A stretch of 64,000 nucleotides of DNA, taken from assembly GCF_001676615.1 (NCBI RefSeq), contig NZ_LYXZ01000035.1, positions 1 through 64,000 on the forward strand. The letters run 5' to 3'. Numbering within the stretch: position 1 is the stretch's first letter; the number at the start of each line of letters is the position of its first letter. The position numbers and the translations under genes are program-made. The DNA comes from Labrys sp. WJW (GTDB taxonomy: Bacteria; Pseudomonadota; Alphaproteobacteria; Rhizobiales; Labraceae). Below, one piece after another: positions 7,919-17,152 of this stretch. The notes beneath the pieces were generated by a model. That model was given only the letters and a program-made list of their open reading frames with translations. It did not search any database and was not told where the DNA came from.

Positions 7919-8905
7919 ATGAGCACGACCACGGTTCCCGCACCCGAGGAAAAGCGCAGCCTGCTGGCGCGCATCTTCGCCGTGCCTTCGGCTGGGCCCT
8001 TCCTGGTATTGGCGCTGTTCTGCGTCATCTTCGCCAGCATCAACGAGCGCTTCCTTGCCCTGCAGAACATCTCGCTGATCCTGCAGCAGACCGTGGTGGT
8101 CGGCACGCTGGCGATCGGCCAGACCCTGATCATCCTGACGGCGGGCATCGACCTCGCTGTCGGGGCGATCTGCGTGCTCGGCACCATCATCGCGGGCAAG
8201 ATGGCGGCGCTCGGCTATGATCCCGTCCTGTCCATGGGCGTGGCGATCGTGCTCTGCACCCTGTCGGGCACCGTCGCCGGCGGCCTGATCAGCGGCCTGA
8301 AGCTGCCGCCCTTCATCGTCACGCTCGGCACGCTCGGCATCATCACGGCAGCGCTCCGCCTGATCTCGGCCGGCGGCGCCTTCCCGGTCGACGACGAATT
8401 CCTGAGCTGGACCGGCAATGGCGAGCTCATCGGCGGCTTCGTGGTCACCTATGGCGTCCTCGCCATGCTGCTGCTCTATGCCCTGGTCTGGTATCTGCTG
8501 AACCAGACCAAATGGGGCCGCCACGTCTATGCCATCGGCAACAATCCCGAGGCGGCGAGGCTGGTCGGCATCCCCGTCAGGCGGCATCTGCTCTCGGTCT
8601 ATGTGCTCGCCGGCCTGCTCTATGGCATCGCCGCCTGGCTGGCGCTTGGCCGCATTCCCAATGCCGATCCCAATTCGCTGCAGACCGCCAATCTCGACTC
8701 CATCACTGCCGTGGTGATCGGCGGTACCTCGCTGTTCGGCGGTCGGGGCGGTCTCGTCGGCACCCTGATCGGTGCGCTCATCGTGGGCGTGCTGCGCAAC
8801 GGCCTGACGCTGGCCGGCATCGATCCGCTCTGGCAGGACCTGATCACGGGCATATTGGTGATCGTGGCGGTGGCCTTCGACCAGCTTTCGCGCGGGAGGC
8901 GCTGA
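7919..8905 (+). CDS. Sugar ABC transporter permease (RbsC type)
   Basis: A 328-residue inner-membrane permease of the BPD_transp_2 family. About eight to ten hydrophobic segments are visible, with the family markers GQTLIILTAGIDLAVGA near residues 76-92 and AVVIGGTSLFGGRGGLVGT near residues 260-280. It forms the channel of the importer with the ATPase at 8905, whose ATG overlaps its TGA by one base, so the two are translationally coupled. GAGG lies five bases before ATG 7919. Confidence 0.92.
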   Translation: MSTTTVPAPEEKRSLLARIFAVPSAGPFLVLALFCVIFASINERFLALQNISLILQQTVVVGTLAIGQTLIILTAGIDLAVGAICVLGTIIAGKMAALGYDPVLSMGVAIVLCTLSGTVAGGLISGLKLPPFIVTLGTLGIITAALRLISAGGAFPVDDEFLSWTGNGELIGGFVVTYGVLAMLLLYALVWYLLNQTKWGRHVYAIGNNPEAARLVGIPVRRHLLSVYVLAGLLYGIAAWLALGRIPNADPNSLQTANLDSITAVVIGGTSLFGGRGGLVGTLIGALIVGVLRNGLTLAGIDPLWQDLITGILVIVAVAFDQLSRGRR

Positions 8906-9702
8906 TGACCGCATCCGCTTCTTCCGAGGTCATCCTCGAGGCCCGCAACGTCATCAAGCGCTATGGCCATGTCACGGCGCTGGACGGGGTGGATTTCGAG
9001 CTGCGCAGGGGCGAGATCCTCGCCGTCGTCGGCGACAACGGTGCCGGCAAGAGCTCCCTGATCAAGGCGCTGACCGGGGCACTGAGGCCCGATAGCGGCG
9101 AGATCCTGCTCGATGGCCAGCCCGTGCATTTCAAGGGCCCGCTCGATGCCCGCCATCGCGGCATCGAGACCGTCTACCAGGACTTGGCGGTGGCACCCGC
9201 CCTGGACATCTCCTCGAACCTCTTCCTCGGGCGTGAATTGCGCATGCCGGGTGTGCTCGGCAGCGTGTTCCGCCGCCTCGACAAGGCACGCATGCGCGAG
9301 GAAGCGCGGAAGGCCATGGCGGAGCTGAAGTTCCGGCTGCCGTCGATCCACAACGCTGTGGAAGCCCTCTCCGGCGGCCAGCGCCAGGGCGTGGCGGTGG
9401 CGAGAGCCGCCTTGTTTGCCAAGAAGCTGGCGATCATGGATGAGCCGACGGCCGCCCTCGGCGTGCGCGAGACCGGCCAGGTGCTGGAACTGATCCGCGC
9501 CATCCGGGATCGCGGCCTGCCCGTCGTACTGATCAGCCACAACATGCCCAATGTGTTCGAGCTGGCCGACCGTATCCACATCATGCGCCTGGGACGCCGG
9601 GCTGCGGTAGTGAGCCCGAAGACCCATTCGATGGCCGACGTGGTGGCCATCATGACCGGCGCAGCCAAGGTTGAGGATTTCGAAAAGCGCGGGCAGGCCT
9701 GA
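8905..9702 (+). CDS. Sugar ABC transporter ATP-binding protein (single-domain, RbsA/FrcA-like)
   Basis: A 265-residue ATPase with Walker A GDNGAGKSS (about 43-51), signature LSGGQRQGVAVAR, Walker B LAIMDEPTAALG and the H-loop LISHNM. Most RbsA proteins have two fused ATPase halves. This one has a single domain, as in the FrcA-type fructose importers of rhizobia, so it should work as a homodimer. It completes the kinase-binding protein-permease-ATPase operon. The start overlaps the permease stop as TGATG with GGGAGG upstream. Confidence 0.93.
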   Translation: MTASASSEVILEARNVIKRYGHVTALDGVDFELRRGEILAVVGDNGAGKSSLIKALTGALRPDSGEILLDGQPVHFKGPLDARHRGIETVYQDLAVAPALDISSNLFLGRELRMPGVLGSVFRRLDKARMREEARKAMAELKFRLPSIHNAVEALSGGQRQGVAVARAALFAKKLAIMDEPTAALGVRETGQVLELIRAIRDRGLPVVLISHNMPNVFELADRIHIMRLGRRAAVVSPKTHSMADVVAIMTGAAKVEDFEKRGQA

Positions 9703-9852
9703 CGCCGTCAAAGCGATGCTTCCGGATCGTACGTTGTGGCCGGACCTTATCGCCCGTCTTGGCCTGAGACGGGGCGGAGCAAGGAGCGATTTGTCTTCTC
9801 CACTGCGCGGCTAGCCGATGCACACATCTCAGTATTGCCAGTACGAGGCGCC

Positions 9853-10009
9853 GGAATCCTTCCCCGACTTCGGAGAAGGTGTCGCCGCGTAGCGGTGACG
9901 GAAGGGGCAGGGTGGCGCGATAATGCCAGTTCCGGCCCGCAAACCGCCACTCTACCCCATCCGACCTCACGACGTTCGGCCACCTTCCCCGAAATCGGGG
10001 AAGGATTCC
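9853..10009. repeat. Intergenic palindromic element
   Basis: A 157-base element whose ends are perfect 15-bp inverted repeats beginning GGAATCCTTCCCCGA. It sits between two transcription units and has no coding content. It resembles in style the palindromes at 1-60 and 58633-58734 but is not identical to them. Confidence 0.6.
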
Positions 10010-10346
10010 TGCGCTTTTTCTTACCAACGTGGCATGTGTGCCGGCGTGGACGAGACTATTGGATACGCTCCCGTCGAGCGCTGCCGCCGAACCCGATCGG
10101 CCTCCCCCAAAAAACCCATACCAAGGTATGGTCTTCACACACCAAGGCACGGTTGACCCCGCTTTGGGGCAGTGACAGAAGGGCTCTGTATCCGCGGTGC
10201 CCGGCACCTTGGATAACACCCGAAAAATCAGCTGTGGAAGCACATGGACAACGATCGCAGTAGCCGTCCGGCTTCGGTCCTCGACCGTCGCCGGAGGGGT
10301 GCGCCATCGATCTGGAACGCCGGCGGTCTCGCGCGCCGGGCGATGA

Positions 10347-10370
10347 CCGGCGGGCCCTAGTCCCCGCCGG
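10347..10370 (+). other. GC-rich hairpin in possible leader RNA
   Basis: CCGGCGGG (10347-10354) pairs with CCCGCCGG (10363-10370) across an eight-base loop. The same right arm can pair with GCCGGCGG at 10319-10326, giving two exclusive folds upstream of the small gene and ABC transporter. No known riboswitch class was recognised with confidence. Confidence 0.4.
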
Positions 10371-10414
10371 CTTGCCTCGCGGGTCTGGCCAAAGGCGGCC
10401 CGACGAGGTGAAAC

Positions 10415-10735
10415 ATGAACAACGTCATTCCGTTCCGCGGCCGTATCACGGCCGCCACGCTGCCCGTTCGCGGTGCCATCATCCTTGCCTTCCGGGCCAG
10501 GGCCCGCGCGACCGCGTCCTGCGCGTCAATCAGGGCATCGGATGCTCCTGTCCGGTCCGGCAGGATCGAGGAACATTCCGGTGCGATCCGCGGCTGTCTC
10601 AGGGCATCCTGGCACCTGAATCCGGACACGGGGCGACTGGAATGCCGCTGGAGCCTGCCCGGTTCCGGCGAAGAGGCGGATGCCTCCCATCCGCCTTGTT
10701 CGAAATGCGCCGGAGTGGCCGTCGGCTCCCGCTGA
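10415..10735 (+). CDS. Hypothetical small protein (MNNVIPFRGR start)
   Basis: A 106-residue protein of unknown function. The N-terminus MNNVIPFRGR and the C-terminal segment NPDTGRLECRW resemble a group of small uncharacterised rhizobial proteins, and GAGGTG lies four bases before the ATG, which supports translation. The middle is Ala/Arg-rich and low in complexity, and one CxxC (PCSKC) lies near the end. It precedes the ABC permease gene by 102 bases and may share its transcript. It may be an over-call. Confidence 0.5.
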   Translation: MNNVIPFRGRITAATLPVRGAIILAFRARARATASCASIRASDAPVRSGRIEEHSGAIRGCLRASWHLNPDTGRLECRWSLPGSGEEADASHPPCSKCAGVAVGSR

Positions 10736-10837
10736 GCATCCCTCGGCACGGGTTCCACGAGGGCCCGCCCACGCCCTGATCCCGCCCTTCTCTCCCTATT
10801 CCGCCTTTTTCGACCTTGCTCTCCCACGAGGTTCGCC

Positions 10838-12589
10838 ATGGTTTTCCTGCCCCATGACCGTTCCGGTCAGCGTTCCGTCGCGGCGTTCGCCCGCGGGCGC
10901 CTCCTGCCCAATCTTTACGATCTGGTTGCCTGCGGGCTGGTGATCGCGCTCATCGCATTGGTGCTGCACGGTGCCGCCGCGATGAGGACGCCGCTCGACG
11001 CCCTCTCGGTTTCCCCGGTCTCGCTCGATCCGGCCCGCCTGCCTGAATATGCGCTGCGCACCACGCTGCGCATGTTCGCCGCCATCATCGCCTCGCTGGT
11101 CTTCACCTTCGTGGTGGCCACGCTGGCGGCCAAGAGCCGGCGGGCCGAGCTGATCATCATTCCGGCGCTCGATATCCTGCAGTCGGTTCCGGTGCTCGGT
11201 TTCCTGACCTTCACGGTCACCTTCTTCATGGGCCTGTTTCCCGGCAGCCAGCTCGGAGCGGAATGCGCCTCGATCTTCGCGATCTTCACCAGCCAGGCCT
11301 GGAACATGGCCTTCTCCTTCTACCAGTCCCTGCGCACGGTGCCTGGAGACCTGGACGAGGTGAGCCGTGGCTTCAGGCTGTCCGGCTGGCAGCGCTTCTG
11401 GCGCCTGGAGGCGCCGTTCGCTGCGCCGGGTCTGATCTGGAACACCATGATGTCGATGTCCGGCGGCTGGTTCTTCGTGGTTGCCTCGGAGGCAATCACG
11501 GTGGGCAACACCACCGTGCAGCTTCCCGGCATCGGCTCCTTCCTGGCGCTCGCCATCGACCAGAAGAATTTCGTCGCGGTGGCCTGGGCCGTGGCAGCCA
11601 TGGGCATCCTGATCGTGCTCTACGATCAGCTCCTGTTCCGGCCGGTGGTGGCCTGGGCCGACAAGTTCCGCGTCGAGCAGACGGCCAGCCAGCAAAGGCC
11701 GCATTCCTGGGTCTATGACCTCATCCGCCACACCCGGCTGATGAAGCGCCTGATCGCCCCGCTGGCCTGGGCCTGGCAACGCCTGATGCTGGTGGGTGTC
11801 GGACGATCAGGACAGGCATCCTTCCGCCGCACGAAAGCGGGCTCGCCCTGGATCGACCGGCTGTGGCTCGGCCTCGTGCTGGCCGTGACGGCCTGGGGGA
11901 TCTTCGTGGCGATTGCCTATATGCGCCAGACCCTGTCCTGGGCCGATGCACTCGAGGCCCTGGGCGGCGGCTTCGTCACGCTGCTGCGCGTCATCGTCCT
12001 CATCGCGGTGGCCAGCCTGATCTGGGTTCCCATCGGCGTGCTGATCGGCCTGCGCCCGGCTCTTGCGGAGCGGGTCCAGCCGCTGGCCCAGTTCCTGGCG
12101 GCCTTCCCGGCCAATGTGCTGTTTCCCTTTGCCGTGATCGCCATCGTCGCGACCGGGGCAAGCCCCGACATCTGGCTGTCGCCGCTGATGGTGCTGGGGA
12201 CGCAGTGGTACATCCTGTTCAACGTCATCGCCGGTGCGAGTGCCTTTCCCACCGATCTCAGGGAAGCGGCCTCGATCTACCAGATCCGGTCCTGGACCTG
12301 GTGGCGCCGGGTGATCCTGCCGGGGATCTTTCCCTATTACGTGACCGGCGCCCTCACGGCCTCGGGTGGCTCCTGGAACGCCAGCATCGTCGCCGAACTC
12401 GTGAGCTGGGGAAATACCAAGCTCGAGGCCTACGGGCTCGGCTCCTACATCGCCAGGGCGACGGAGGCGGGCGATTTTCCGCGCGTCGTGCTCGGCATCG
12501 CCGTGATGTCGCTCTTCGTCACCTTGTTCAACCGCCTGCTGTGGCGCCCGCTCTATGTGTTCGCGGAACGCCGCCTGCGCCTCGATTGA
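10838..12589 (+). CDS. ABC transporter double-domain permease (NitT/TauT type)
   Basis: A 583-residue membrane protein made of two fused BPD_transp_1 units. Each carries an EAA loop: the first around LDEVSRGFRLSGWQRFWRL (about residues 172-190) and the second around LREAASIYQIRSWTWWRRV (about 472-490). Between them is a soluble linker rich in Arg and Trp. Such fused permeases pair with an ATPase bearing a C-terminal AAA-associated domain, exactly what follows at 12608. The family is usually labelled nitrate/sulfonate/taurine-type, but substrates are unproven and no binding protein is encoded here. ACGAGG lies close before ATG 10838. Confidence 0.9.
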   Translation: MVFLPHDRSGQRSVAAFARGRLLPNLYDLVACGLVIALIALVLHGAAAMRTPLDALSVSPVSLDPARLPEYALRTTLRMFAAIIASLVFTFVVATLAAKSRRAELIIIPALDILQSVPVLGFLTFTVTFFMGLFPGSQLGAECASIFAIFTSQAWNMAFSFYQSLRTVPGDLDEVSRGFRLSGWQRFWRLEAPFAAPGLIWNTMMSMSGGWFFVVASEAITVGNTTVQLPGIGSFLALAIDQKNFVAVAWAVAAMGILIVLYDQLLFRPVVAWADKFRVEQTASQQRPHSWVYDLIRHTRLMKRLIAPLAWAWQRLMLVGVGRSGQASFRRTKAGSPWIDRLWLGLVLAVTAWGIFVAIAYMRQTLSWADALEALGGGFVTLLRVIVLIAVASLIWVPIGVLIGLRPALAERVQPLAQFLAAFPANVLFPFAVIAIVATGASPDIWLSPLMVLGTQWYILFNVIAGASAFPTDLREAASIYQIRSWTWWRRVILPGIFPYYVTGALTASGGSWNASIVAELVSWGNTKLEAYGLGSYIARATEAGDFPRVVLGIAVMSLFVTLFNRLLWRPLYVFAERRLRLD

Positions 12590-12607
12590 TTATCCGGAGA
12601 TATCACC

Positions 12608-13942
12608 ATGAACGCTCCCGTCACCATGAATGCTCCCGTCACCATCAAGGACACTCCGCTGGTTTTGGTCTCGGGCGTGCGCCAGACCTATGACAAGGGT
12701 GGGTCGAGCCCGCTCGTCGTGCTCGACAGGGTCGACCTCATGCTGCAGCCCGGCGAGATCGTCGGCCTGCTCGGCCGCTCCGGCTCCGGCAAGTCCACGC
12801 TGCTGCGGGCGATCGCCGGCCTGATCCGCCCCAGCGAAGGCAGTGTCTCCTTCCAGGGCGAACCTGTCAGCGGCACCCGCAGCGGCATTTCGTTGGTGTT
12901 CCAGAGCTTTGCCCTGTTTCCCTGGCTCACCGTGCAGCAGAATGTCGAGCTCGGGCTGGAGGCGCAGGGTGTCCTGCCGGCCGAACGCCGCAAGCGGGCG
13001 CTGGCCGCGATCGATCTGATCGGGCTTGACGGCTATGAGAATGCCTATCCCAAGGAGCTGTCGGGCGGCATGCGTCAGCGCGTCGGCCTGGCCCGCGCAC
13101 TGGTGGTGCATCCCAAGCTGCTCTTGATGGACGAACCCTTCTCGGCGCTCGACGTGCTCACCGCCGAGACCCTGCGCACGGATCTGCTCGATCTGTGGTG
13201 CGAAGGACGCATGCCGATCGAGGCCATCCTGATGGTCACCCACAATATCGAGGAGGCGGTGCTGATGTGCGATCGCATCCTGATCTTCGGCTCCAATCCG
13301 GGCCGGGTGATCGGGGAGGTCCGCGTCGACCTGCCACAGCCGCGCAACCGGCTCGACCCGGCCTTCCGGGCCCTGGTTGAGGACATCTATGCGCGCATGA
13401 CCGCCCGTCCGGGCCTGGCTCCGGCGCGCGATGGCCTCTTCCCCGGCACGGGCATCGCGATGGTGCTGCCCAAGGTTTCCTCCAACGAACTCGCCGGCCT
13501 GATCGAGGCGGTTGCGGCGGCTCCCTATCACGGCAAGGCCGACCTGCCGCCCCTGGCTGCGGGCCTGCATCTGGAGATCGACGAGCTCTTTCCGGTGGCG
13601 GAGACCCTGCAATTGCTGCGGTTTGCCGAGCTGGAGGGCGGCGATATCCGTCTCACCGCCGCGGGAAAGCGTTTTGCCGAGAGCGAGGTGGACGAGCGCA
13701 AGCGGCTCTTCGCACAGCAATTGGCAACCTATGTGCCGCTGGCGGCCCATATTCGGCGCATCCTCGACGAAAGGCCGAGCCATCAGGCGCCGGCCCGCCG
13801 CTTTCGTGACGAATTGGAGGACCACATGTCGGAGGACTATGCCGCCGGTACCGTACGGTCCGTGATCAGCCTCGCCCGCTACGCCGAATATTTCGCCTAT
13901 GACGAGGCGGCGGATCTCTTCACGCTGGAGAACCCGAGCTGA
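12608..13942 (+). CDS. ABC transporter ATP-binding protein with C-terminal AAA-associated domain
   Basis: A 444-residue protein. The N-terminal ATPase has Walker A GRSGSGKST, signature LSGGMRQRVGLAR, Walker B LLLMDEPFSALD and H-loop MVTHN, closest to the nitrate/taurine class. From about residue 285 to the end is a helical AAA-associated domain (LPKVSSNELAGLIEAV onward), probably a regulatory module. It lies 18 bases after the permease gene and completes the importer core. The first six codons (MNAPVT) are duplicated in tandem, giving two possible start codons at 12608 and 12626. Confidence 0.92.
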   Translation: MNAPVTMNAPVTIKDTPLVLVSGVRQTYDKGGSSPLVVLDRVDLMLQPGEIVGLLGRSGSGKSTLLRAIAGLIRPSEGSVSFQGEPVSGTRSGISLVFQSFALFPWLTVQQNVELGLEAQGVLPAERRKRALAAIDLIGLDGYENAYPKELSGGMRQRVGLARALVVHPKLLLMDEPFSALDVLTAETLRTDLLDLWCEGRMPIEAILMVTHNIEEAVLMCDRILIFGSNPGRVIGEVRVDLPQPRNRLDPAFRALVEDIYARMTARPGLAPARDGLFPGTGIAMVLPKVSSNELAGLIEAVAAAPYHGKADLPPLAAGLHLEIDELFPVAETLQLLRFAELEGGDIRLTAAGKRFAESEVDERKRLFAQQLATYVPLAAHIRRILDERPSHQAPARRFRDELEDHMSEDYAAGTVRSVISLARYAEYFAYDEAADLFTLENPS

Positions 13943-14041
13943 ACGCCTCGAGCGCTCGGTGATCGTCGATATCGTGATCGTGCTCCCGCCACCGGCGTCG
14001 GCGGGAGCCTTGCCACCCTTCATGGCGAAGGCAGGTGAAAC

Positions 14042-14311
14042 ATGCTCCGGGACAATCAAGAACTCGCGCAGGCCATCGTCGCGCTGCAGAAGGCAGGCTG
14101 CCGGGTCGAAAACAGAACCTCTTTGCTCGCCATCGGCCTCCTCCTGTCGGGAGCCGACGGTTTCTCCTGGCTCGTACGCCGCCTGTTCCTTCGCAAGCAA
14201 TTGCTGCCGCTGGAGACGCAAGGCTTGCTTCGCATGGCCGCAGGCCTCAACAAGGTGGGCGTGGTGCTGTTGCGCCGACATCTGCGGCGGTATCCCCGCC
14301 ATCGCGCCTGA
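14042..14311 (+). CDS. Small hypothetical protein
   Basis: An 89-residue basic protein rich in Leu and Arg with no recognised domain. AGGTG lies five bases before ATG, and the upstream bases (AGGTGAAACATG) match those before the small gene at 10415. It sits between the ATPase gene and the histidine kinase gene on the same strand, so it may belong to the same operon. The Leu-rich helix (SLLAIGLLLSGADGFSWLV) could associate with the membrane. It may be non-coding. Confidence 0.4.
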   Translation: MLRDNQELAQAIVALQKAGCRVENRTSLLAIGLLLSGADGFSWLVRRLFLRKQLLPLETQGLLRMAAGLNKVGVVLLRRHLRRYPRHRA

Positions 14312-14389
14312 CTGTCGCGCTTGCGGGCCTAGCGTGGATGGCGGCGACAAGGATGTGGGACAGCCCTTCCATGACGGGGAACGCAGCTG

Positions 14390-15460
14390 GTGACACGCGA
14401 ACGCCTGGGATCGACCGTCGACATGCCGCTGCTGTGGTTCGCCATGGCCGGGCTGGCCTTGCTCATTTTCGTGGCGGACACCGTCACCGACCTGGAAATC
14501 GCCGTTGCCGTGCTGCATGTCGTCGTGGTGCTGATCTCGGTATGGACGGGACGGCCTCGGACCGTGCTGATCGTCGGATTGGCCTGCAGCCTCCTGACCG
14601 CGCTCAGTTTCTTCATGACGGTGAGGGGCGATACCGAGGCGGGTATCGCCAACAGCTCCCTCAGCCTGGTGGCCATCGGCGCGACCACCTATCTCGCCAT
14701 CCGGATCGAGCTTGCCGATATCGCCGTGCGCCGTGCCGAGGCCGACCTCGCCCGTATCTCGCGCATCACCATGCTGGGCGAACTGACGGCCTCCATTGCC
14801 CATGAGGTCAGCCAGCCCCTGGCGGCCATCGGTGCCAGCAGCAATGCCGCGCTACGCTGGCTTTCCGCTTCGCCGCCCAATCAGGACGAGGCTCGGTACG
14901 CCCTCAATCGGATCGTGGAAGCCGCCGAACGGGCTGGCGAAGTGGTGGAGCGGGTGCGCCGCCTGGTGCGCCGGGCCCCGCCTTCGCGCGAACCCGTCGA
15001 CATGGTCGAGGTGATCGACGAGACATTGGCCCTGATGCGGGGCAAGCTGCGCGCGAACGCCATCCTGCTGCGGACCGAATTGTTGCATGGCTTGTTGCCG
15101 GTGATGGGCGATCGGGTTCAATTGCAGCAGGTCCTGCTCAACCTCGTCGCCAATGCCGTCGAAGCGGCGGTGGAAACCAGGCAGGGAAACCGGGAGATAA
15201 CGGTCAACACCTCCGCCGACGACAGGGAGGTCACCATTGCCGTCACCGATACCGGCCCCGGCCTGTCGCCGCAGGCGATAGAGCATGTCTTCGATCCCTT
15301 TTTTACCACCAAGGAGGACGGCATGGGCATTGGATTGGCCATCAGCCGTTCCATCGTCGAGGCGCATGGCGGAAGCATAGAGGCCCGGGCCGCCATGCCG
15401 CATGGAAGCATTTTTCGCTTCACGCTGCCGCTGGCTCGAGCGCGCGGACGCAAGGATTAG
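14390..15460 (+). CDS. Membrane sensor histidine kinase
   Basis: A 356-residue kinase. Three or four membrane segments fill residues 13-105 with almost no external loop, so the signal is likely sensed within the membrane or through a partner. The dimerisation helix contains the phospho-acceptor His138 in ASIAHEVSQPLAAI, followed by the N box LVNLVANAVEAA-like segment (LLNLVANAVEAA), G1 VTDTGPGLS and G2 GMGIGLAIS. This is the FixL/DctB-like HisKA_HATPase type. It is four bases from the response regulator gene, so the two form a pair. GTG 14390 is used; ATG 14423 is an alternative. Confidence 0.9.
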   Translation: MTRERLGSTVDMPLLWFAMAGLALLIFVADTVTDLEIAVAVLHVVVVLISVWTGRPRTVLIVGLACSLLTALSFFMTVRGDTEAGIANSSLSLVAIGATTYLAIRIELADIAVRRAEADLARISRITMLGELTASIAHEVSQPLAAIGASSNAALRWLSASPPNQDEARYALNRIVEAAERAGEVVERVRRLVRRAPPSREPVDMVEVIDETLALMRGKLRANAILLRTELLHGLLPVMGDRVQLQQVLLNLVANAVEAAVETRQGNREITVNTSADDREVTIAVTDTGPGLSPQAIEHVFDPFFTTKEDGMGIGLAISRSIVEAHGGSIEARAAMPHGSIFRFTLPLARARGRKD

Positions 15461-15464
15461 AACC

Positions 15465-16100
15465 ATGTCGGAAGAAATCGCGACCGTCTATGTGGTGGAT
15501 GACGATCCCATGGTCAGGGATGGGCTGGACAGCCTGCTGAGATCGGTCGGCTATCGCGTCCGCTGCTTCGCCTCGCCCCGCGAGTTCATGCAGTTTCGGC
15601 GCTCGGAGGGAGCGTCCTGCCTGGTGCTCGACGTGCGCATGCCCGGACAGAGCGGCCTCGACTTCCAGGTCGAACTGGTCGGGGCAGGGGATGCCATTCC
15701 GATCGTCTTCCTGACCGGCCATGGCGACGTGCCGATGTCGGTCCGGGCCATCAAGGCCGGTGCCATGGAATTCCTGCTCAAACCCTTCCGCGAGCAGGAT
15801 CTTCTCGATGCCGTGGCGGCCTGCCTGGAAAAAAGCCGCGCAGACAGTGTCGAGACGGCCCTGGGGGAGGATTTGCGCAACCGCTACGCCGCCCTGTCAC
15901 CGCGCCAGCAGGAGGTGATGGCGCTGGTGGTGCAGGGGCTTCTCAACAAACAGACGGCCGCGGAACTGGAACTGAGCGAAATCACCGTGAAGATCCATCG
16001 CGGCCAGGTCATGCGCAAGATGCAGGCCAATACGCTGGCCGATCTCATCCGCATGGCGGACCGGCTTGGGCTCCCCGCCAAGCCGGCAGGGCGGGGATAG
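15465..16100 (+). CDS. Response regulator, FixJ/NarL type
   Basis: A 211-residue regulator. The receiver domain has the acidic pocket VVDDDP (11-15), phospho-acceptor Asp56 in LVLDVRMPG, the switch Thr in FLTGHGD and Lys in LLKPF. The output is a LuxR-type helix-turn-helix ([20 protein letters not shown] and [14 protein letters not shown]). It is partnered with the kinase four bases upstream. The neighbouring ABC transporter is the most obvious candidate target, although no binding site was identified. Confidence 0.92.
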   Translation: MSEEIATVYVVDDDPMVRDGLDSLLRSVGYRVRCFASPREFMQFRRSEGASCLVLDVRMPGQSGLDFQVELVGAGDAIPIVFLTGHGDVPMSVRAIKAGAMEFLLKPFREQDLLDAVAACLEKSRADSVETALGEDLRNRYAALSPRQQEVMALVVQGLLNKQTAAELELSEITVKIHRGQVMRKMQANTLADLIRMADRLGLPAKPAGRG

Positions 16101-16108
16101 CGACGGCG

Positions 16109-17152
16109 ATGTCGCCAAAGCGCTTGACGGGCCTTGCGGCTCAGCCCCATATCCGGGCCGAGATGATTGCTGAAAAACCCGCCCTCACCATTCTGCTCTG
16201 CTCGCCCCGCGGTTTCTGCGCCGGGGTGGTGCGGGCGATCGATGCCGTCGAGCAGGCCCTGAAGATCTATGGCCCGCCGGTCTATGTGCGCCATGAGATC
16301 GTGCACAACAAATATGTGGTCGAGAATCTCAAGTCGAAGGGCGCCATCTTCGTCGAGGAACTCGACGAGGTGCCGGAGACCCGCGCGCCGGTGATCTTCT
16401 CGGCCCATGGCGTTGCCAAATCGGTGCCGGCTGCCGCCGCGGGCCGCAATCTCTTTGCCATCGACGCGACCTGCCCGCTGGTGACCAAGGTGCATCGCGA
16501 GGCCGAGATCCACCACAAGCGCGGGCGCGAGATCGTGCTGGTCGGGCATCGCGGCCATCCCGAGGTCATAGGCACGATGGGGCAGCTACCGGACGGCGCC
16601 GTCAGCCTGATCGAGACGGTCGCCGATGTTGCCGCCTTCGCGCCGTCCAATCCGGATGCGCTCGCCTATGTGACCCAGACCACGTTGTCGGTCGACGATA
16701 CGCGCGACATCGTGGAGGCGCTGAAGGTTCGCTTCCCCTCGATCGTCGGCCCGCACAAGGAAGACATCTGCTACGCCACCACCAACCGCCAGGAGGCGGT
16801 CAAGGCCGTGGCGCCACGGGTGGAGGCCTTCATCGTGGTGGGGGCGCCGAACTCCTCCAATTCGCAGCGCCTGCGCGAAGTGGCGGAGCGCTCGGGCTGC
16901 CTCATTTCGGAACTGGTGCAGCGCGCCTCCGATATCGATTGGACCCGCTTCGGTGGATTGAAGTCCCTGGGTGTCGCGGCCGGCGCCTCTGCGCCGGAAA
17001 TCCTGGTCGAGGAAATCCTCGACGCCTTTGCGGAGCGCTATGCCATCACCGTGGAGACGGTTTCGACCGCCGATGAAAGCGTGTTCTTCCCGCTGCCTAG
17101 GGATTTGAGGGAGAACGACATGCGCAAAATTGCAGAAGATGTTGCCCGCTGA
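16109..17152 (+). CDS. ispH: 4-hydroxy-3-methylbut-2-enyl diphosphate reductase
   Basis: IspH makes IPP and DMAPP from HMBPP, the last step of the MEP isoprenoid pathway, using a [4Fe-4S] cluster. Cluster ligands are Cys37 in PRGFCAGV, the Cys in DATCPLV and the Cys in [10 protein letters not shown]; the catalytic segment with its Glu follows TCPLVTKVH. At 347 residues it is slightly long because the first 18 residues are not conserved. ATG 16163 is an alternative start giving the usual length; neither has a strong ribosome site. It begins an operon with thrB and rnhA (overlaps of one and four bases). Confidence 0.95.
   Translation: MSPKRLTGLAAQPHIRAEMIAEKPALTILLCSPRGFCAGVVRAIDAVEQALKIYGPPVYVRHEIVHNKYVVENLKSKGAIFVEELDEVPETRAPVIFSAHGVAKSVPAAAAGRNLFAIDATCPLVTKVHREAEIHHKRGREIVLVGHRGHPEVIGTMGQLPDGAVSLIETVADVAAFAPSNPDALAYVTQTTLSVDDTRDIVEALKVRFPSIVGPHKEDICYATTNRQEAVKAVAPRVEAFIVVGAPNSSNSQRLREVAERSGCLISELVQRASDIDWTRFGGLKSLGVAAGASAPEILVEEILDAFAERYAITVETVSTADESVFFPLPRDLRENDMRKIAEDVAR

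Larger units (their letters stand above)
9703..10414. other. 712-base non-coding stretch with palindromic element and structured leader
   Basis: No convincing gene is seen. From 9853 to 10009 a palindromic element is bounded by perfect 15-bp arms (9853-9867 and 9995-10009). A 7-bp hairpin CCATACC-AA-GGTATGG lies at 10116-10131. From about 10245 to 10414 the sequence is very GC-rich and can form mutually exclusive stems: the arm at 10363-10371 can pair with 10347-10354 or with 10319-10326. That last part directly precedes the small gene at 10415 and could be a regulatory leader. Confidence 0.55.

Noticed and set aside
10240-10414. Known riboswitch such as the manganese (yybP-ykoY) or guanidine class
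   Set aside because: No conserved loop sequence could be matched with confidence by eye; only competing stems are visible.
12590-14803. Very long minus-strand open frame (737 codons) opposite the ABC ATPase gene
   Set aside because: It lies antisense to a well-supported gene with all ABC motifs, and its protein is a low-complexity His/Gln/Arg mix typical of shadow frames in GC-rich DNA.
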